Origin: Eurosta solidaginis
Taxonomy: Eukaryota; Arthropoda; Insecta; Diptera; Tephritidae
Length of the DNA: 64,000 bases
NCBI RefSeq assembly: GCF_040869045.1
Contig: NC_090319.1
Span: 358,997,739-359,061,738 of the forward strand
Reading direction: 5' to 3'
Position numbers and translations under genes: made by a program. Every line of letters begins with the position of its first letter. Within the stretch, counting starts at the first letter, position 1. Below are positions 20,763-33,004 of the stretch, piece by piece. The notes under the pieces were generated by a model, which was given only the letters and a program-made list of their open reading frames with translations, ran no database searches and had not been told where the DNA came from.

Positions 20763-22590
20763 AACGAACAAGTAAGGAAGGTTAAGTTCGGGTGCAACCG
20801 AACATTACATACTCAGTTGAGAGCTATGGTGACAACATAAGGGAAAATAACCATGTAGGAAAATGAACCGAGGGTAACCCTGGAATGTGTTTGTATGACA
20901 TGTGTATCAAATGGAAGGTATTAAAGAGTATTTTAAAAGTGAGTGGGCCATAATTCTATAGGTGGACGCCATTTCAGGATATCGCCATAAAGGTGGATCA
21001 GGGTTGACTCTAGAATTTGTACGATATGGGTATCATATGAAAGTTGTTAAGGAGTCTTTTTAAAATGGAGTGGACATTAGTTCTATAGATGGTCGCCTTT
21101 TCGAGATATCGCCATAAAGGTGGACCAGGGTGACTCTAGAATATATTTGTACGATATGGGAAACAAATTAAAGGTATTAATAAGGGTTTTAAAAGGGAGT
21201 GGTGGAAGTTGTATATGCGAAGGCGTTTTCCAGATATCGACCAAAATGTGGGCCAGGGTGACCCAGAACATCATCTGCTGGATACCGCTAATTTATTTAT
21301 ATATGTAATACCACGAACAGTATTCCTGCCAAGATTTCGAGGGTTTTTTATTTCGCCCTGCAGAACTTTTTCATTATCTTCTACTTAATATGGTAGGTGT
21401 CACACCCATTTTACAAAATTATTTCTAAAGTTATATTTTGCGTCAATAAGCCAATCCAGTTACCATGTTTCATCCCTTTTTTCGTATTTGGTATAGAATT
21501 GTGGCATTTTTTTTTTCATTTTTCGTAATTTTCGATATGGAAAAAGTGGATGTGGTCATAGTCGGATTTCGGCCATTTTTTATACCAACACAAAGTGAGT
21601 TCAGATAAGTACGTGAACTGAGTTTAGTAAAGATATATCGATTTTTGCTCAAGTTATCGTGTCAATAGCCGAGCGGAAGGACAGACGGTCGACTGTGTAT
21701 AAAAAGTGGGCGTGGCTTCAACCGATTTCGCCCTTTTTCACAGAAATAAGTTATCGTCCTAGAATCTAAGCCCCTACCAAATTTCACAAGGATTGGTAAA
21801 TTTTTGTTCGAATTATGGCATTAAAAGTATTCTAGACAAATTAAATGAAAAAGGGCGGAGCCACGCCCATTTAGAAATTTTCTTTTATTTTTGTATTTTG
21901 TTGCACCATGTCATTACTTGAGTTGAATGTTGACACAATTTACTTATACACTGTCAAATTATTAAATTTTTTGTTAAAATTTGACTTAAAAATTTTTTTT
22001 TTAAAGTGGGCGTGGTCGTTCTCCGATTTTGCTAATTTTTATTAAGCATATATATAGTAATAGGAGTAACGTTCCTGCCAAATTTCATCATGATATCTTC
22101 AACGACTGCCAAATTACAGCTTGAAAATTTTTAAATTACCTTCTTTTAAAGGTGGGCGGTGCCATGCCCATTGTCCAAAGTTTTACCAATTTTCTATTCT
22201 GCGTCATAAGGTCAACTCACGTACCAAGTTTCATCGCTTTATACGTCTTTGGTAATGAATTATCGCACTTTTTCAGTTTTTCGAAATTTTCGATATCGAA
22301 AAAGTGGGCGTGGTTATAGTCCGATATCGTTAATTTTAAATAGCGATCTGAGATGAGTTCTCAGGAATCTACATACCAGATTTCAGCAAGATACCTCAAA
22401 ATTTACTAAAGTTATCGTGTTAACGGACGGACGGACGGACATGGCTCAATCAAATTTTTTTTCCTGATGATTTTGATATATGGAAGTCTATATCTATTTC
22501 GATTCCTTTATATCTGTACAACCAAGCGTTACCCAATCAAAGTTAATATACTCTGTGAGCTGTGCTCAACTTAGTATAAAAATGAAGATA
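20763..22590 (+). mobile_element. Interspersed repeat family B, longest copy
   Basis: Begins 'AACAAGTAAGGAAGGTTAAG' TTCGGGTGCAACCGAAC (an imperfect palindrome, TTCGG...CCGAA) then CATACTCAGTTGAG, and ends CTCAACTTAGTATAAAAA, so the two ends are inverted relative to each other. Inside: three units of about 120 bp around 'GATATCGCCATAAAGGTGGA' (20880-21260), several CGCCC-containing blocks, a perfect TTTTCGATATCGAAAA palindrome, and a (GGAC)n tract near 22420-22440. No frame encodes a recognisable protein. Other copies: 1467, 51797 (inverted), 62187, 63645 (inverted). Resembles mini-me/INE-1-type fly elements in its GTCC repeat; the relationship is an inference. Confidence 0.85.
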
Positions 22591-24632
22591 AAGAGCGTAT
22601 ACGCCAACAGCACATTAGTACTCTTAGTCACCCTATAGTGCCAGCGTGGGGTCTAGAGGAACAGACTAGTTTAATAAAATGTTTGTTTCCGTCTTTCTAT
22701 ATTACATTAAGTATGTTCGATTACGGACAACAGTTATTTAGCTGTTGATATTGTGAATGTCTACGATAAGCATGGAACCTCTTACATCTGTAGGCCTTCA
22801 ATGGCGTTCCTGGTGAGTAGGACCAATCCGCATCAGCAAGTACTGGCTACAACTAATTTAGCATTCGAAACTATGCCATGGGATTTTGTTTCCACTTCGC
22901 TTGGGAAATAAGATCATATGCTCTTAAAACGGGTTAAGTTATTACACATCAATATAATTTGACTCTGGTAATATGACTTTCAGTGAACTTAGCAGTTAGA
23001 ATAATGACCCCGTCAAAAACAAAATTAAAATGGACTTCATACCTTTTATGAATGGAGCTTAGCAATAGACATGGCTGGTCCCCATACAAAAAAGAATTGC
23101 CCTCCTCTAAATTTGATGTTTGTGTTCAAAGGGTTTCGGAAACATTTCTTGCATTTTTATTGATACTTCGAAATATAACCGAAATTGTTTTTTATTGTAA
23201 TTTGGTTATTTGACATCCGATTTTTAGGATTTATACGTCATTATCGTGGTCTTCGAAAGCTTTATATTTGTTTGCAATGTCCTTTCGAGCTGGGAGCTGT
23301 TTTCACATGATTAGTTCAGCTAATCCAGTTTTGAATTTTCTTTAACTTCAGTTTCGGTAATTTTTCCTAAATAGTTATCTTCCTGAAAAACTTTCAAGAT
23401 GGCCCACTAGCATGGACTTGGAATGACGTCACATGAGTTTATTCGCAAACACGCAAAGCATGGTCCTATTTTATACTGGAGAATAGTACCTGGACAGATC
23501 TTATATCAGCAATCAATAATTTGTGGCGTTGTAATATTCTGTTTCTCACTTTTCATCTATTCCCAATCGTATCGTTTTCTGTTATTGTTTGTATTATATT
23601 TTCTCTATTTCACGTGCCCTTCATATGCGGTATATTGTATTGATATTTTTATACATTCAATGTGCCAATCCATATTGTACATTAGGGCCATTACTAAAAT
23701 TATAGACACAATGAAAATTGGAGCCGTTATGCCTACACTCGAAGGGCTTGCCAAGCCGATGCCGAGAGGCACCTTGAATCAAAAAACGTGTCTTAAACCT
23801 TTGTATTGTTACCTGTCCCGTTATTTAACCCTAGTGTCTTCAGTGTAGTAGGTCATCACACTAACCATATACCACGGGGACCTCATTACCAATGCAGATG
23901 AGATTTTTTTAGCATTTATGGTTCATCGTATTTGGTTGGCTCAATTATGGTTCCATCAGTTATTAATCGCTTGGCGTGCTGGTTTTACTGGCTCAGTATT
24001 AAAATTTGTGAATATTTCTATCAGCCGGCAACTATAAATATTAGCATAGCCTTTCTTGTCCTCACTTTTCTCCAACTAATCGGCTCTTCTCCTTTTCAAG
24101 TCACACCAGGAGCATAACACGCCCAGGGTCGAGTGTAGAATTTATCACGTGCTTAAGGGACACTGCATCGTCTTCTTGGACGTCAAAGTATAAATAAGAA
24201 AACAATCTTACCAATCCGGCAGTTACAATAAACCTAATAAACTCAGGATTTATATAAATATTTTATTACCAAACATACTTAAGAAGGAAAACGGGTTTTC
24301 GAAAACCTAACACCCATGCTGCTGAAATGTCCAGTTATTTTATGGTTTTTTCTCATTTCATCAATTTACACTTAAGCTGACATTCCGTTCATTCACACAT
24401 AACATTATTCCACATTATATTTCGTGCTGCGAATAGCAACTTGATTCCAGCAAATACATATGTACAATGAACGGTTTTAATAAGACCACATCGTGATACA
24501 TGCCCCAAGCAGTAACTACAAGCAACCCCCTAAAGGGCGGGACGAAGCTCATTCTAATTTGTTTTATTGTGAAGAAAAGCAACATTTTTATTATACGCGG
24601 ATGCGTTATTAACAATCTAATCTAATATCTAA
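22591..24632. other. No gene recognised; small family A-like scrap
   Basis: Two kilobases without a recognisable product. 'CTTCATACCTTTTATGAATG' at about 23036 resembles the 5' part of family A. The 141-residue frame 23423-23848 and the 61-residue frame 23932-24117 are hydrophobic but show no motif; they may be chance. Confidence 0.4.
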
Positions 24633-24654
24633 TCTAATATATATTATAAATGGG

Positions 24655-24770
24655 AAAGTTTGGATGTTAAGATGTTTGGATGTTTGGATGTTTAGATGTT
24701 TGGATGTTTGGATGTTTGGATGTTTGGATGTTTGGATGTTTGGATGTTTGGATGTTTGGATGTTTGTCCA
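24655..24770 (+). repeat. 8-bp tandem array GGATGTTT
   Basis: About 12-13 near-perfect copies of GGATGTTT directly inside the Helitron 5' end, with a few variants (TTAAGATG, TTTAGATG). Confidence 0.9.
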
Positions 24771-25489
24771 GACGTTTGTCTTTGTGACTCAATAACGCAA
24801 GAACGGCTGGACCGATTTGGATGAAATTTTGCACACATATAGCCAATAGTCTAGAAGGATCTACTAGCTATATATTTTTAAAAAGGGGGCGTGGTCCCCG
24901 CCCCCTAGGGGTCAGTTATAATTTAATTATTTATATTTTTTCGTTTTTGCGACTGAATCACGCCAAAATGGCTACACGGATTTTGATGAAATTTGGGACA
25001 CAGACAGTAGTCTACTAGCGAAATTTTTTTCGAACATGGAAAGAGGGGTGGGGGTCCCACGACCCTTCGAGAAATTATTTTTCATAATTTTTTACACATT
25101 ATAACTTTACGTATACTGGCCTTCACCAATATCACAGACTCAAGGGGTCAAATAAGTCGAGGGCTTACAAAGTAAGCAGTGACACCCCTCCGCCCGCCCC
25201 CCTTTATATCCCCCTCTGGTGTAAAATCCATAAATTGTTATAACTCAATCTAAATTTTCTCCTAAATCAATAGTTTTTGGTATCTGGTACATACAGAACG
25301 AGATCTAGACAATTTTGGAGGAACGATCAGTGGTCCTCTCCTCTACTCCCGCCATCCGCCCTCCATCAATTGTTTTTATTAGCACGCTTTTATTAGCTTT
25401 ACCTGTATGTTTCTATCTAACTTTTTATTCGCTCCAATGCGCCTGCTGCCTTATTAACATGGTTTTATAATTAGCTTCACCTTATTTGT

Positions 25490-28400
25490 AATCCCGTAAG
25501 GGTCATATCGAGACCCTTCCGGGATCATTTCTGGATGGTTTTCGGGATCGGTCCGGGATTACGCCGGAGTAATTTCGGGACTTTTTTCGGGACTATTTCG
25601 GGATCATTTTGGGACCCTTCCGGGATCATTTCTGTATAGTTTACGGGATCCGTCCGGGATCACGTCGGGGTTATTTTGGAACATTTTCGGGGACTATTCC
25701 GGAATCATTTCGGAACTATTTCGCGATCATTTGGGGGACCCTTCCGGCATCATTTCTGGATGGTTTTCGGGATCCGTGCGGGATCTCGTCGGGGTCATAT
25801 GGGGACTTTTTCGGGATCATTTGGGGGCTCTTTCCGGCATCATTTCTGGATGGTTTTCGGGATCCGTCCGGACCTCGTCGTGGTCATTTGGGGACTTTTT
25901 CGGGATCATTTTGGGGCTCATCCGGCATCATTTATGGATGGTTTTTCGGGATCCGTCCGGGATCCCGTCGGGGTCATTTCGGGACTTTTTCGCGACTAAT
26001 ACGGGATCATTTGGGAACCCTTTCGGCATCATTTCTGGATGGTTTTTCGGGATCCGTCCGGGATCCCGTCGGGGTCATTTCGGGACTTTTTCGCGACTAA
26101 TACGGGATCATTTGGGAACCCTTTCGGCATCATTTCTGGATGGTTTTCGGGATCCGTCCGGGATCCCATTAGGGTAATTTCGGGACTATTAGGGGATCAT
26201 TTGGGAACCTTTCCGGCATCATTTCTGGATAATTTTCGGGATCCGTCCGGGATGCCGACGAGGTCATTTCGGGGACTATTTCGGGATCATTTTGGGATTC
26301 ATTTCTGGATGGTTTTTGGGATTCGTCCGGGATCCCGTCGTGGTCCTTTCGGGACTTTTTTTCGACTAATACGGGATCATTTGCGGACCCTTTCGGCATC
26401 ATTTCTGGATAGTTGTCGGGATCCCGTCACGGTCATTTCGGGACTATTAGGGGATCATTTGAGGACCTTTCCGGCATCATTTCTGTATTGTTTTCGGAAT
26501 CCTTTCGGGATCCCGTCAGGGCCATTTTGGAACTTTTTTGGGGCTAATACGGGATCATTTGGGGATCCTCTAGGGGTCGTTTCGTGACTTTTTCTGTTTT
26601 ATTTCGGGATCATTTGGGGACCCTTCCGGCATAATTTCTTGATGGTTTGCCGGGTCCATCAGGGTCATTTCGGGACCATTTTGGGATCATTTGGGGACCC
26701 TTCCGAGATCATTTCTGGATCCGTCCGGGATGCCGTAGGAGCCATTTCGGGATTTTTTGTTACTTTTCCGGGATAGTTTTCGGACCCTTCCGGGATCATT
26801 TCTGGATCTGTGCGGGATCCCATCTGGGTCATTTCCGGACTATTTCGGGATCATTTTGGGATCCTTCCGGAATCATTTCTGTATGGTTTTCGCGATCCGT
26901 CGTTGATTCCCTCGGAGCCATTTCGGAACCTTTTCTGGAGTATGTCGGGGTCATTTGGGGACTTTTTCGGGATCATTTGGGGCTCTTCCGGCATCATTTC
27001 TGGATGGTTTTCGGGATCCGTGCGGGATCTCGTCGGGGTCATTTGGGGACTTTTTTGGGATCATTTGGGGGCTCTTCCGGCATCATTTCTGGATGGTTTT
27101 CGGGATCCGTCCGGGATATCGTCGGGGTCATTTAGGGACTTTTTCGGGATCATTTGGGGGCTCTTCCGGCATTATTTCTGGATGGTTATCGGGATCCGTC
27201 CGGGATCCCATCAGGGTAATTTCGGGACTATTAGGGGATCATTTGTGGACCTTTCCGGCATCATTTCTGGATAAGTTTCGGTATCCGTCCGGGATGCCGA
27301 CGAGGTCATTTCGGGATTATTTCGGGATCATTTGGGATACCTACCGGCATCATTTCTGGATGGTTTTTGGGGTTCGTCCGGGATCCCGTCGGGGTCATTT
27401 CGGGACTTTTTCTCGACTAATACGGGATCATTTGCGGACCCTTTCGGCATAATTTCTGGATAGTTGTCGGGATCCGTTCGGGATCCCGTCACGGTCATTT
27501 CGGAACTATTAGGGGATCATTTGAGGACCTTTCCGGCATCATTTCTGGATAGTTTTTGGAATCCTTTCGGGATCCCGTCAGGGTCATTTCGGGGCTTTTT
27601 CGGGATCATTTAAGGATGGCTTTCAGGATTCGTCCGGGAACCCGTCAGGGTAATTTCTGAACTTTTCCGAGACTATTTCGGGATCATTTTGGGACCTTCT
27701 CAAGATCATTTATGGATGGATTTCGGGATTTGTCCGGGATGCCCTCAGGGTCATTTTGGGACTATTAGGTGAGCATTTGAGGACCGTTCCGGCATCACTT
27801 CTGAATGGTTTTCGGTATCCGTTCAGATTCCCGTCGGAATAATTGCGGGACTTTTTCGGGATCATTGGGGTCCCTTCCAAAATCATTTCTGGATGGTTTT
27901 TGGGATTCGTCCGGCATCCCGTCGGGGTCATTTCGGGACTTTTTCTCGACTAATACGGGATCATTTGCGGACCCTTTCGGTATCATTTCTGGATAGTTGT
28001 CGGGATCCGTTCGGGATCCCGTCAGGGTCTTTTCGGAACTATTGGGAGATCATTTGAGGACCTTTCCGGCATCATTTCTGGTTAGTTTTCGGGATCCTTT
28101 CCGGGTCCCATCAGGGTCATTTCGGGACTTTTTCGGCATCATTTAAGATTGGTTTTCAGGATTCGTCCGGTATCCGTCAGGGTAATTTCTGGACTTTTCC
28201 CAGACTATTTCGGGATAATTTTGGGACCCTCCCAAGATCATTTCTGGATGGATTTCGGGATCTGTCCGGGATGCCGTCAGGGTCATTTTGGGACTATTAG
28301 GTGATCATTTGAGGACATCTTCGGCACCACTTCTGGATGGTTTTCGGTATCTGCTCAGGATCCCGTCGGAATTATTGCGGGACTTTTTCGGGATCATTTG

Positions 28401-30010
28401 GTGTCCCTTCCGGCATCATTTCTGGCTGGTTTTTGGGATTCGTCCGGCATCCCGTCGGGTTCATTTCGGGACTTTTTCTCGACTAATACGGGATCATTTG
28501 CGGCCCTTTCGGCATCATTTCTAGATAGTTGTTGGGATCCGTTCGGGATCCCGTCAGGGTCTTTTCGGAACTATTAGGTGATCATTTGAGGACATTTCCG
28601 GCATCATTTCTGGATAGTTTTCGGGATCCTTTCGGGGTCCAGTCAGGGTCATTTCGGGACTTTTTCGGGATCATTTAGAGATGGCTTTCAGGATTCGTCC
28701 GGGAACCCGTCAGGGTATTTTCTGAACTTTTCCGAGACTATTTCGGGATAATTTTTGGACCTTCCCAAGATCATTTCTGGATGGATTTTGGGATCAGTCC
28801 GGGATGCCGTCAGGGTCATTTTGGTATTAGGTGATCATTTGAGGACCTTTCCGGCATCACTTCTGGATGGTTATCGGTATCCGATCAGGATCCCCTCGGA
28901 ATCATTGCGGGACTTTTTCGGGATCATTTGGGGTCCCTCCCAAGATCATTTCTGGATGGATTTCGGGATCTGTCCGGGATCCCGTCAGGGTCATTTAGGG
29001 GTGCGTTCGAGATCCCGTCAGGGTCATTTAGGGAATATATCGGGATCATTTCTGGATGGTTTATGGGATCCGTCCATGACCCATTAAGGGTCATTTCGGG
29101 ACTATTAGGTGATCATTTGAGGACCTTTCCGGCATCACTTCTGGATGATTTTCGGTATCCGTTCGGGATCCCGTCGGAATCAATGCGGGACTTTTACGGA
29201 ATCATTTGGGATTCCTTCCGGCATCATTTCTGGATGGTTTTCGGGATTTGTCCGGGATCCCGTCGGGGTTATTTCGGGACCTTTTCGGGGATAATACGCG
29301 ATCATTTGGGGATCCTCTAGGGGTCGTTTCGTGACTTTTTCTGTATTATTTCGGGATCATTTTGGGACCCTTTCGGCATAATTTCTTGATGGTTTGCCGG
29401 ATCCATCAGGGTCATTTCGGGACCATTTTGGGATCATTTGGGGACCCTTCCGAGATCATTTCTGGATCCGTCCGGGATGCCGTAGGAGCCATTTCGGGAT
29501 TTTTTGTTACTTTTCCGGGATAGTTTTGCACCCTTCCGGGATCATTTCTGGATCTGTGCGGGATCCCATCTGGGTCAATTCCGGACTATTTCGGGATCAT
29601 TTTGGAATCCTTCCGGAATCATTTCTGTATGGTTTTCGCGATCCATCGTGGATCCCCTCGGAGCCATTTCGGAACTTTTTCTGGAGTTAGTCGGGATAAT
29701 TTAGGGACCCTTCCTGGATATTTTCTGGATGGTTTCTGAGATCCGTCCGGGAGCCCGTCAGGGTAATTTCGGAACTTTTTCGGGACTATTTCGGGATCAA
29801 TTTGGTACCCTTCAGACATCATTTCTGTGTGGTTATCTGGATAAGTCTAGAATCGTGTCGTTGTCATTTCGGGTTTTTTTGGGACTACTTCGGGAACTTT
29901 TGGAAACACTTCCGGGGCGTTTCCGGGTGGTTTTCGGGATCCGTCCGCGATAGCGTCGGGGTCATTTCGCGGCTTTTTCTGGATAATTTCGTTATCATTT
30001 TGGGATCCTA
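25490..30010 (+). repeat. Minisatellite of ~100-bp units with higher-order structure
   Basis: Built of short words such as CGGGATCATTT, TCTGGATGGTTTTCGGGATC, CGTCCGGGATCCCGTC and GGGGTCATTTCGGGAC. The basic unit is about 100 bp: 'GTTTTTCGGGATCC' recurs at 25941 and 26042, near-identical over 101 bp. A larger period of about 533 bp links 27713, 28247 and 28779 ('GGATGGATTTCGGGAT'). A block of about 340 bp at 26600-26940 recurs at 29355-29700. The plus strand lacks stop codons over long runs in more than one frame, giving GIISGWFSGSVRDPV-like open frames of 60-180 residues; these are a by-product of the stop-free unit, not genes. Confidence 0.95.
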
Positions 30011-30258
30011 TCAGATTATCAGCTCATAAAGTTCGTTTTTTTACTCAATTACAAAAATAAAATGCATTAGACAGAAAAAAAATTTTAAACAGATAACTTT
30101 ATAAGCAGGCTAACGTGAATAGCCCACATATTTCATTTTCTCCTTGCGGACGGGGCCGCGGGTAAAGGCTAGTAAGTAATATTTTCAAAAATGATTAGTT
30201 TATTTGCTGAATGAGTTTTACTGATTTCAAGCCAGTGTTGAAAGAGAGTATAGTCTTA

Positions 30259-31845
30259 CAGTGGCGTAGTGAGGTTTTCTTGCGCCCGGACCAAAATAGT
30301 TTTTATATTCAAAAATTAATAAACCAATAAAGTCGTACCCTGAAGATATCATCTATAAGTATACTCAAATACATATTTAATAATAATATAATTATAATAT
30401 ATTAGTAAAACAAATATCTATATGCAAATTTTCCTTGCCTTTGAGGAAGTAAATATCAAAATTTATCATTTAAAATTTTTCTTCTTCCACACTTAATAAT
30501 GTTAGGTCACTTAGGTGACCTTGACCCATCGTTGATTGTAAATATGTCAAAATCAGTTTTGATTTCCTGAATGAACATTCGCTGCTAGCAATTGATACTG
30601 AGATAGTCAGGAGTATTTGAAGTGCCACTCGCAAGTTTGAAAAAACGTCTTCTCGATAAGAGATTATAAAAGTAAGTAATTCTAACGGAGTTTTAGGTCT
30701 AATTTCTATTCTACTGCGATGTAATATTTTGCAATCACATATTTTGATAAAAAGGTCTATTCCATCGAAATCTGTATTATAAAATTCACCCAAGTTCTTA
30801 CAATTTCTTTCTAAGTTGTTATTATCCTTGTTTAACAAATTTCCAACGTCTAAGAGAAATACAAATCTAAAATTAAGGTTATTTAGTCGTGTAAGTCTTA
30901 TACCTATTTTTTGTTGGAGACGAGCGAGAACACTTTTCGTAACGCCAGAAATTTCACATTCTGCGGAAATACCAACATCTCTAGCCGATTCTCCAGGCAT
31001 TTTGCGAGCCTTCTTACGCGTTTTACTATATCAGTATCCCATTCTTCACAAACAAACTTCACTTTTTCTATTACTTCTCCACAGATAGTGTCTCGAATTT
31101 CGGATGGCTCAGTCGCCTAATGATTTTAGATCATGATACGCTTCTCTAAAATTCACCCCGGATTTTGTAATCTGAGCTACACATGATCTATCCGCCATAT
31201 AATTTCATACCAGAAATGAGCTAATGTTATGGATCAAAATTTAGTATATTTTTGCAACAGAATTGTAGCTTCCCTTCTGGTGTCACTTGTGGTGTTAGTG
31301 TCCACTGCTAATTGTTCTACTGCATTCTCTAGCCCATCGACGATAACGCTAACCGCTTGTGTTCTGGCGCTCCGTCGTGCTTCAGATTCACGTTTTACAG
31401 TTTTTGATAAAGCATTTTTTAATAATTCCCATCGTAACGTTGAACGTGAGAAAAAAAGAGATATATGCCCTCAATGACTCCACAATCTGTCGCAAGTGTT
31501 TTCGATATATGCATGCGTTTTTAGTATAGAATTTTTTTTCCAGAAATCTATATTTTCCATAAATCAGTTAAAATAAAAATACAAATTATCCAGGAATTTG
31601 TGCTTTGCGGACACTTTGGCGCCCCCTGTGATGGTCATTGGGATGCTACAGTGTAAGAACGATGCCGTAATATAGTCCCAACGAAGAAATTACCACAAAT
31701 TATTTTTTGGCGAAAGCTACAAACATGATTATGAGCGTATATCTATCTAAAAATTTATAAAATAAATCCTAAATGACGTTGAACGCCCATCACCTCACAC
31801 AGAATGTTCCGATTTTAAAATAAAGAAAAACTCACTACGCCACTG
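30259..31845 (-). mobile_element. Second hAT transposon, decayed
   Basis: Ends CAGTGGCGTAGTGAG at 30259 and CTCACTACGCCACTG ending 31845, inverted over about 21 bp with one mismatch. The flanking octamers TAGTCTTA and CTCTCAAA do not match, so the target duplication has mutated or one flank was replaced. Encodes a broken transposase on the minus strand. Same terminal decamer as the 5899-7373 element but not a simple duplicate of it. 1587 bp. Confidence 0.9.
30470..31440 (-). pseudogene. hAT transposase (ZMYM-like), frameshifted
   Basis: Reading downwards: near 31380-31210 a segment with VIVDGLENAVEQL and TRREATILLQKYTKF then LAHFWYEI, a part well known from ZMYM1-like hAT proteins; near 31020 RKKARKMPGESARDVG; then the 176-residue open segment 30470-31000 with IRPKTPLELLTFI, NLRVALQILLTISVSIASS and CSFRKSKLILTYLQSTMGQ, the C-terminal dimerisation domain (usual S-x-ERSFS-x-LK...LRSTM). 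Several frame breaks lie upstream, and the N-terminal BED/zinc-finger part is not recognised. The best preserved DNA-transposon protein in the window, yet inactive. Confidence 0.9.
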
Positions 31846-31853
31846 CTCTCAAA

Positions 31854-33004
31854 TAAAAGTGTATTCCAGTTTATTCGACACCAACTTTTAGTAAACTTGT
31901 AGTAAGTAACCTTTCCAGCAGACGAGACACTCAAAAATATACTTTGGTGGTTGCACCTGTTGGTTCACAAGTTTGATGTTTGCTGTGGTAAATATTTGAT
32001 TTGTTATTGTAGAATAATAAGTTGTGTGGACTTGGTGCTTCTTGCATTCCAATGTATCTACTATATGTGAAGACGATTGAGGAAAAAAGTTGTAAGCCTT
32101 TGATCTTTATACGATTTTGAGTAAAGTTCAAACAGTGACCTCTGTGAACAACTTGAGTACATATGTACATGCATACATATGTACATAAATATACACGTCC
32201 ATACATACACATGTAAGTATGTAACTATACCTAGCAAAAACTGGCATAAGCGGTTGTAAGTAATAAGGATACTTAATGGCTTATATCAATTTCTTAACTA
32301 AGCCTTAGATTTTATGCGATATGAGCCTTATACATGACTTAAAATTTTAGATAAAACTTATGCCTGATGCCATAAGTGGAGAAAAATCCGGAGTATTATA
32401 AGGAATAAGCCATATAATTATAGAACTAATACCTGATGCCGTAAGCCTTTTGGCCATATAAAATAAAACTCATATCACGTACATATTTTTTGCTGAGTAT
32501 GGTAAAGGGTTTAAAACGCGTTTGCGAATTTATTTTGCAAATTTATTTATTTTTATTGCTATAAATATCAAACAGAGGAGGACGCTATTAATGTATGTTT
32601 TAGAAGCAGTTCAAATATTTCAGAGATTTTGGGGAAAAAATCCTCCAATTGGAAGCATATGTAAGATGAAGACTTCCTCCTTGCAACTGGGATACCGTTT
32701 GGGAAGGAGGCACCTCATCTATCGAATAATATGACCTAGCTTTTGGCCTACATACATGTTTGTAACTAACCGGTTCTCCAAAAAATTTTACATATTCTTT
32801 AGTCCAGACTTTATGGATCCCTGTTAATGTTTTCTCGAAACTGCATAGTCTTATGATATTAGAAAAACAAAGAAAGTTTTATTATAATGATTCGAACATC
32901 TGGCCAATGACTGTAATTGTAGGAATTCTGGGCTACAAGATGGAGCGGTTGAATATATATTGTCTAGGGTTTGATATAATTGACTTTAAACCCCACACCG
33001 TAAG
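31854..33004. other. No gene seen; weak MITE candidate at 32228-32500
   Basis: TACCTAGCAAAAA at about 32228 and TTTTTTGCTGAGTA ending near 32501 form a short imperfect inverted repeat around DNA rich in ATAAGCC/GGCTTAT words. No clean target duplication. The rest is unassigned. Confidence 0.4.

Larger units (their letters stand above)
24633..30172 (+). mobile_element. Non-autonomous Helitron filled with minisatellite
   Basis: Left end A|TCTAATATATATTATAAA at 24633; right end has hairpin GCGG-ACGGGG-CCGC (30147-30160) followed by GGTAAAGGCTAG|T at 30172. TC start, a short hairpin about 10 bp from CTAG, and insertion between A and T are the Helitron signatures. After the 5' end come an 8-bp tandem array, 'AACGGCTGGACCGATTTGGA' text common in insect Helitrons, then a 4.5-kb minisatellite. 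No Rep/helicase is present, so it would have moved in trans. The exact 5' base is less certain than the 3' end because the start lies in CTAAT repeats. Confidence 0.82.

Noticed and set aside
23423..24117. Hydrophobic frames of 141 and 61 residues that could be membrane proteins
   Set aside because: AT-rich DNA readily gives F/L/Y/I-rich frames; no motif, no second copy and no splice context could be shown.
24655..24770. CRISPR-like regular repeats
   Set aside because: An 8-bp head-to-tail microsatellite without spacers, in a eukaryotic context.
25609..27452. Overlapping 107-182-residue frames rich in GSF/RDHFG/IISGWF
   Set aside because: They are translations of a minisatellite whose unit lacks stop codons on the plus strand; several frames are open at once and none has a conserved start or motif.
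32228..32500. MITE with AGCAAAAA ends
   Set aside because: The inverted ends are only about 13 bp with mismatches and there is no target duplication; kept only as a weak note.
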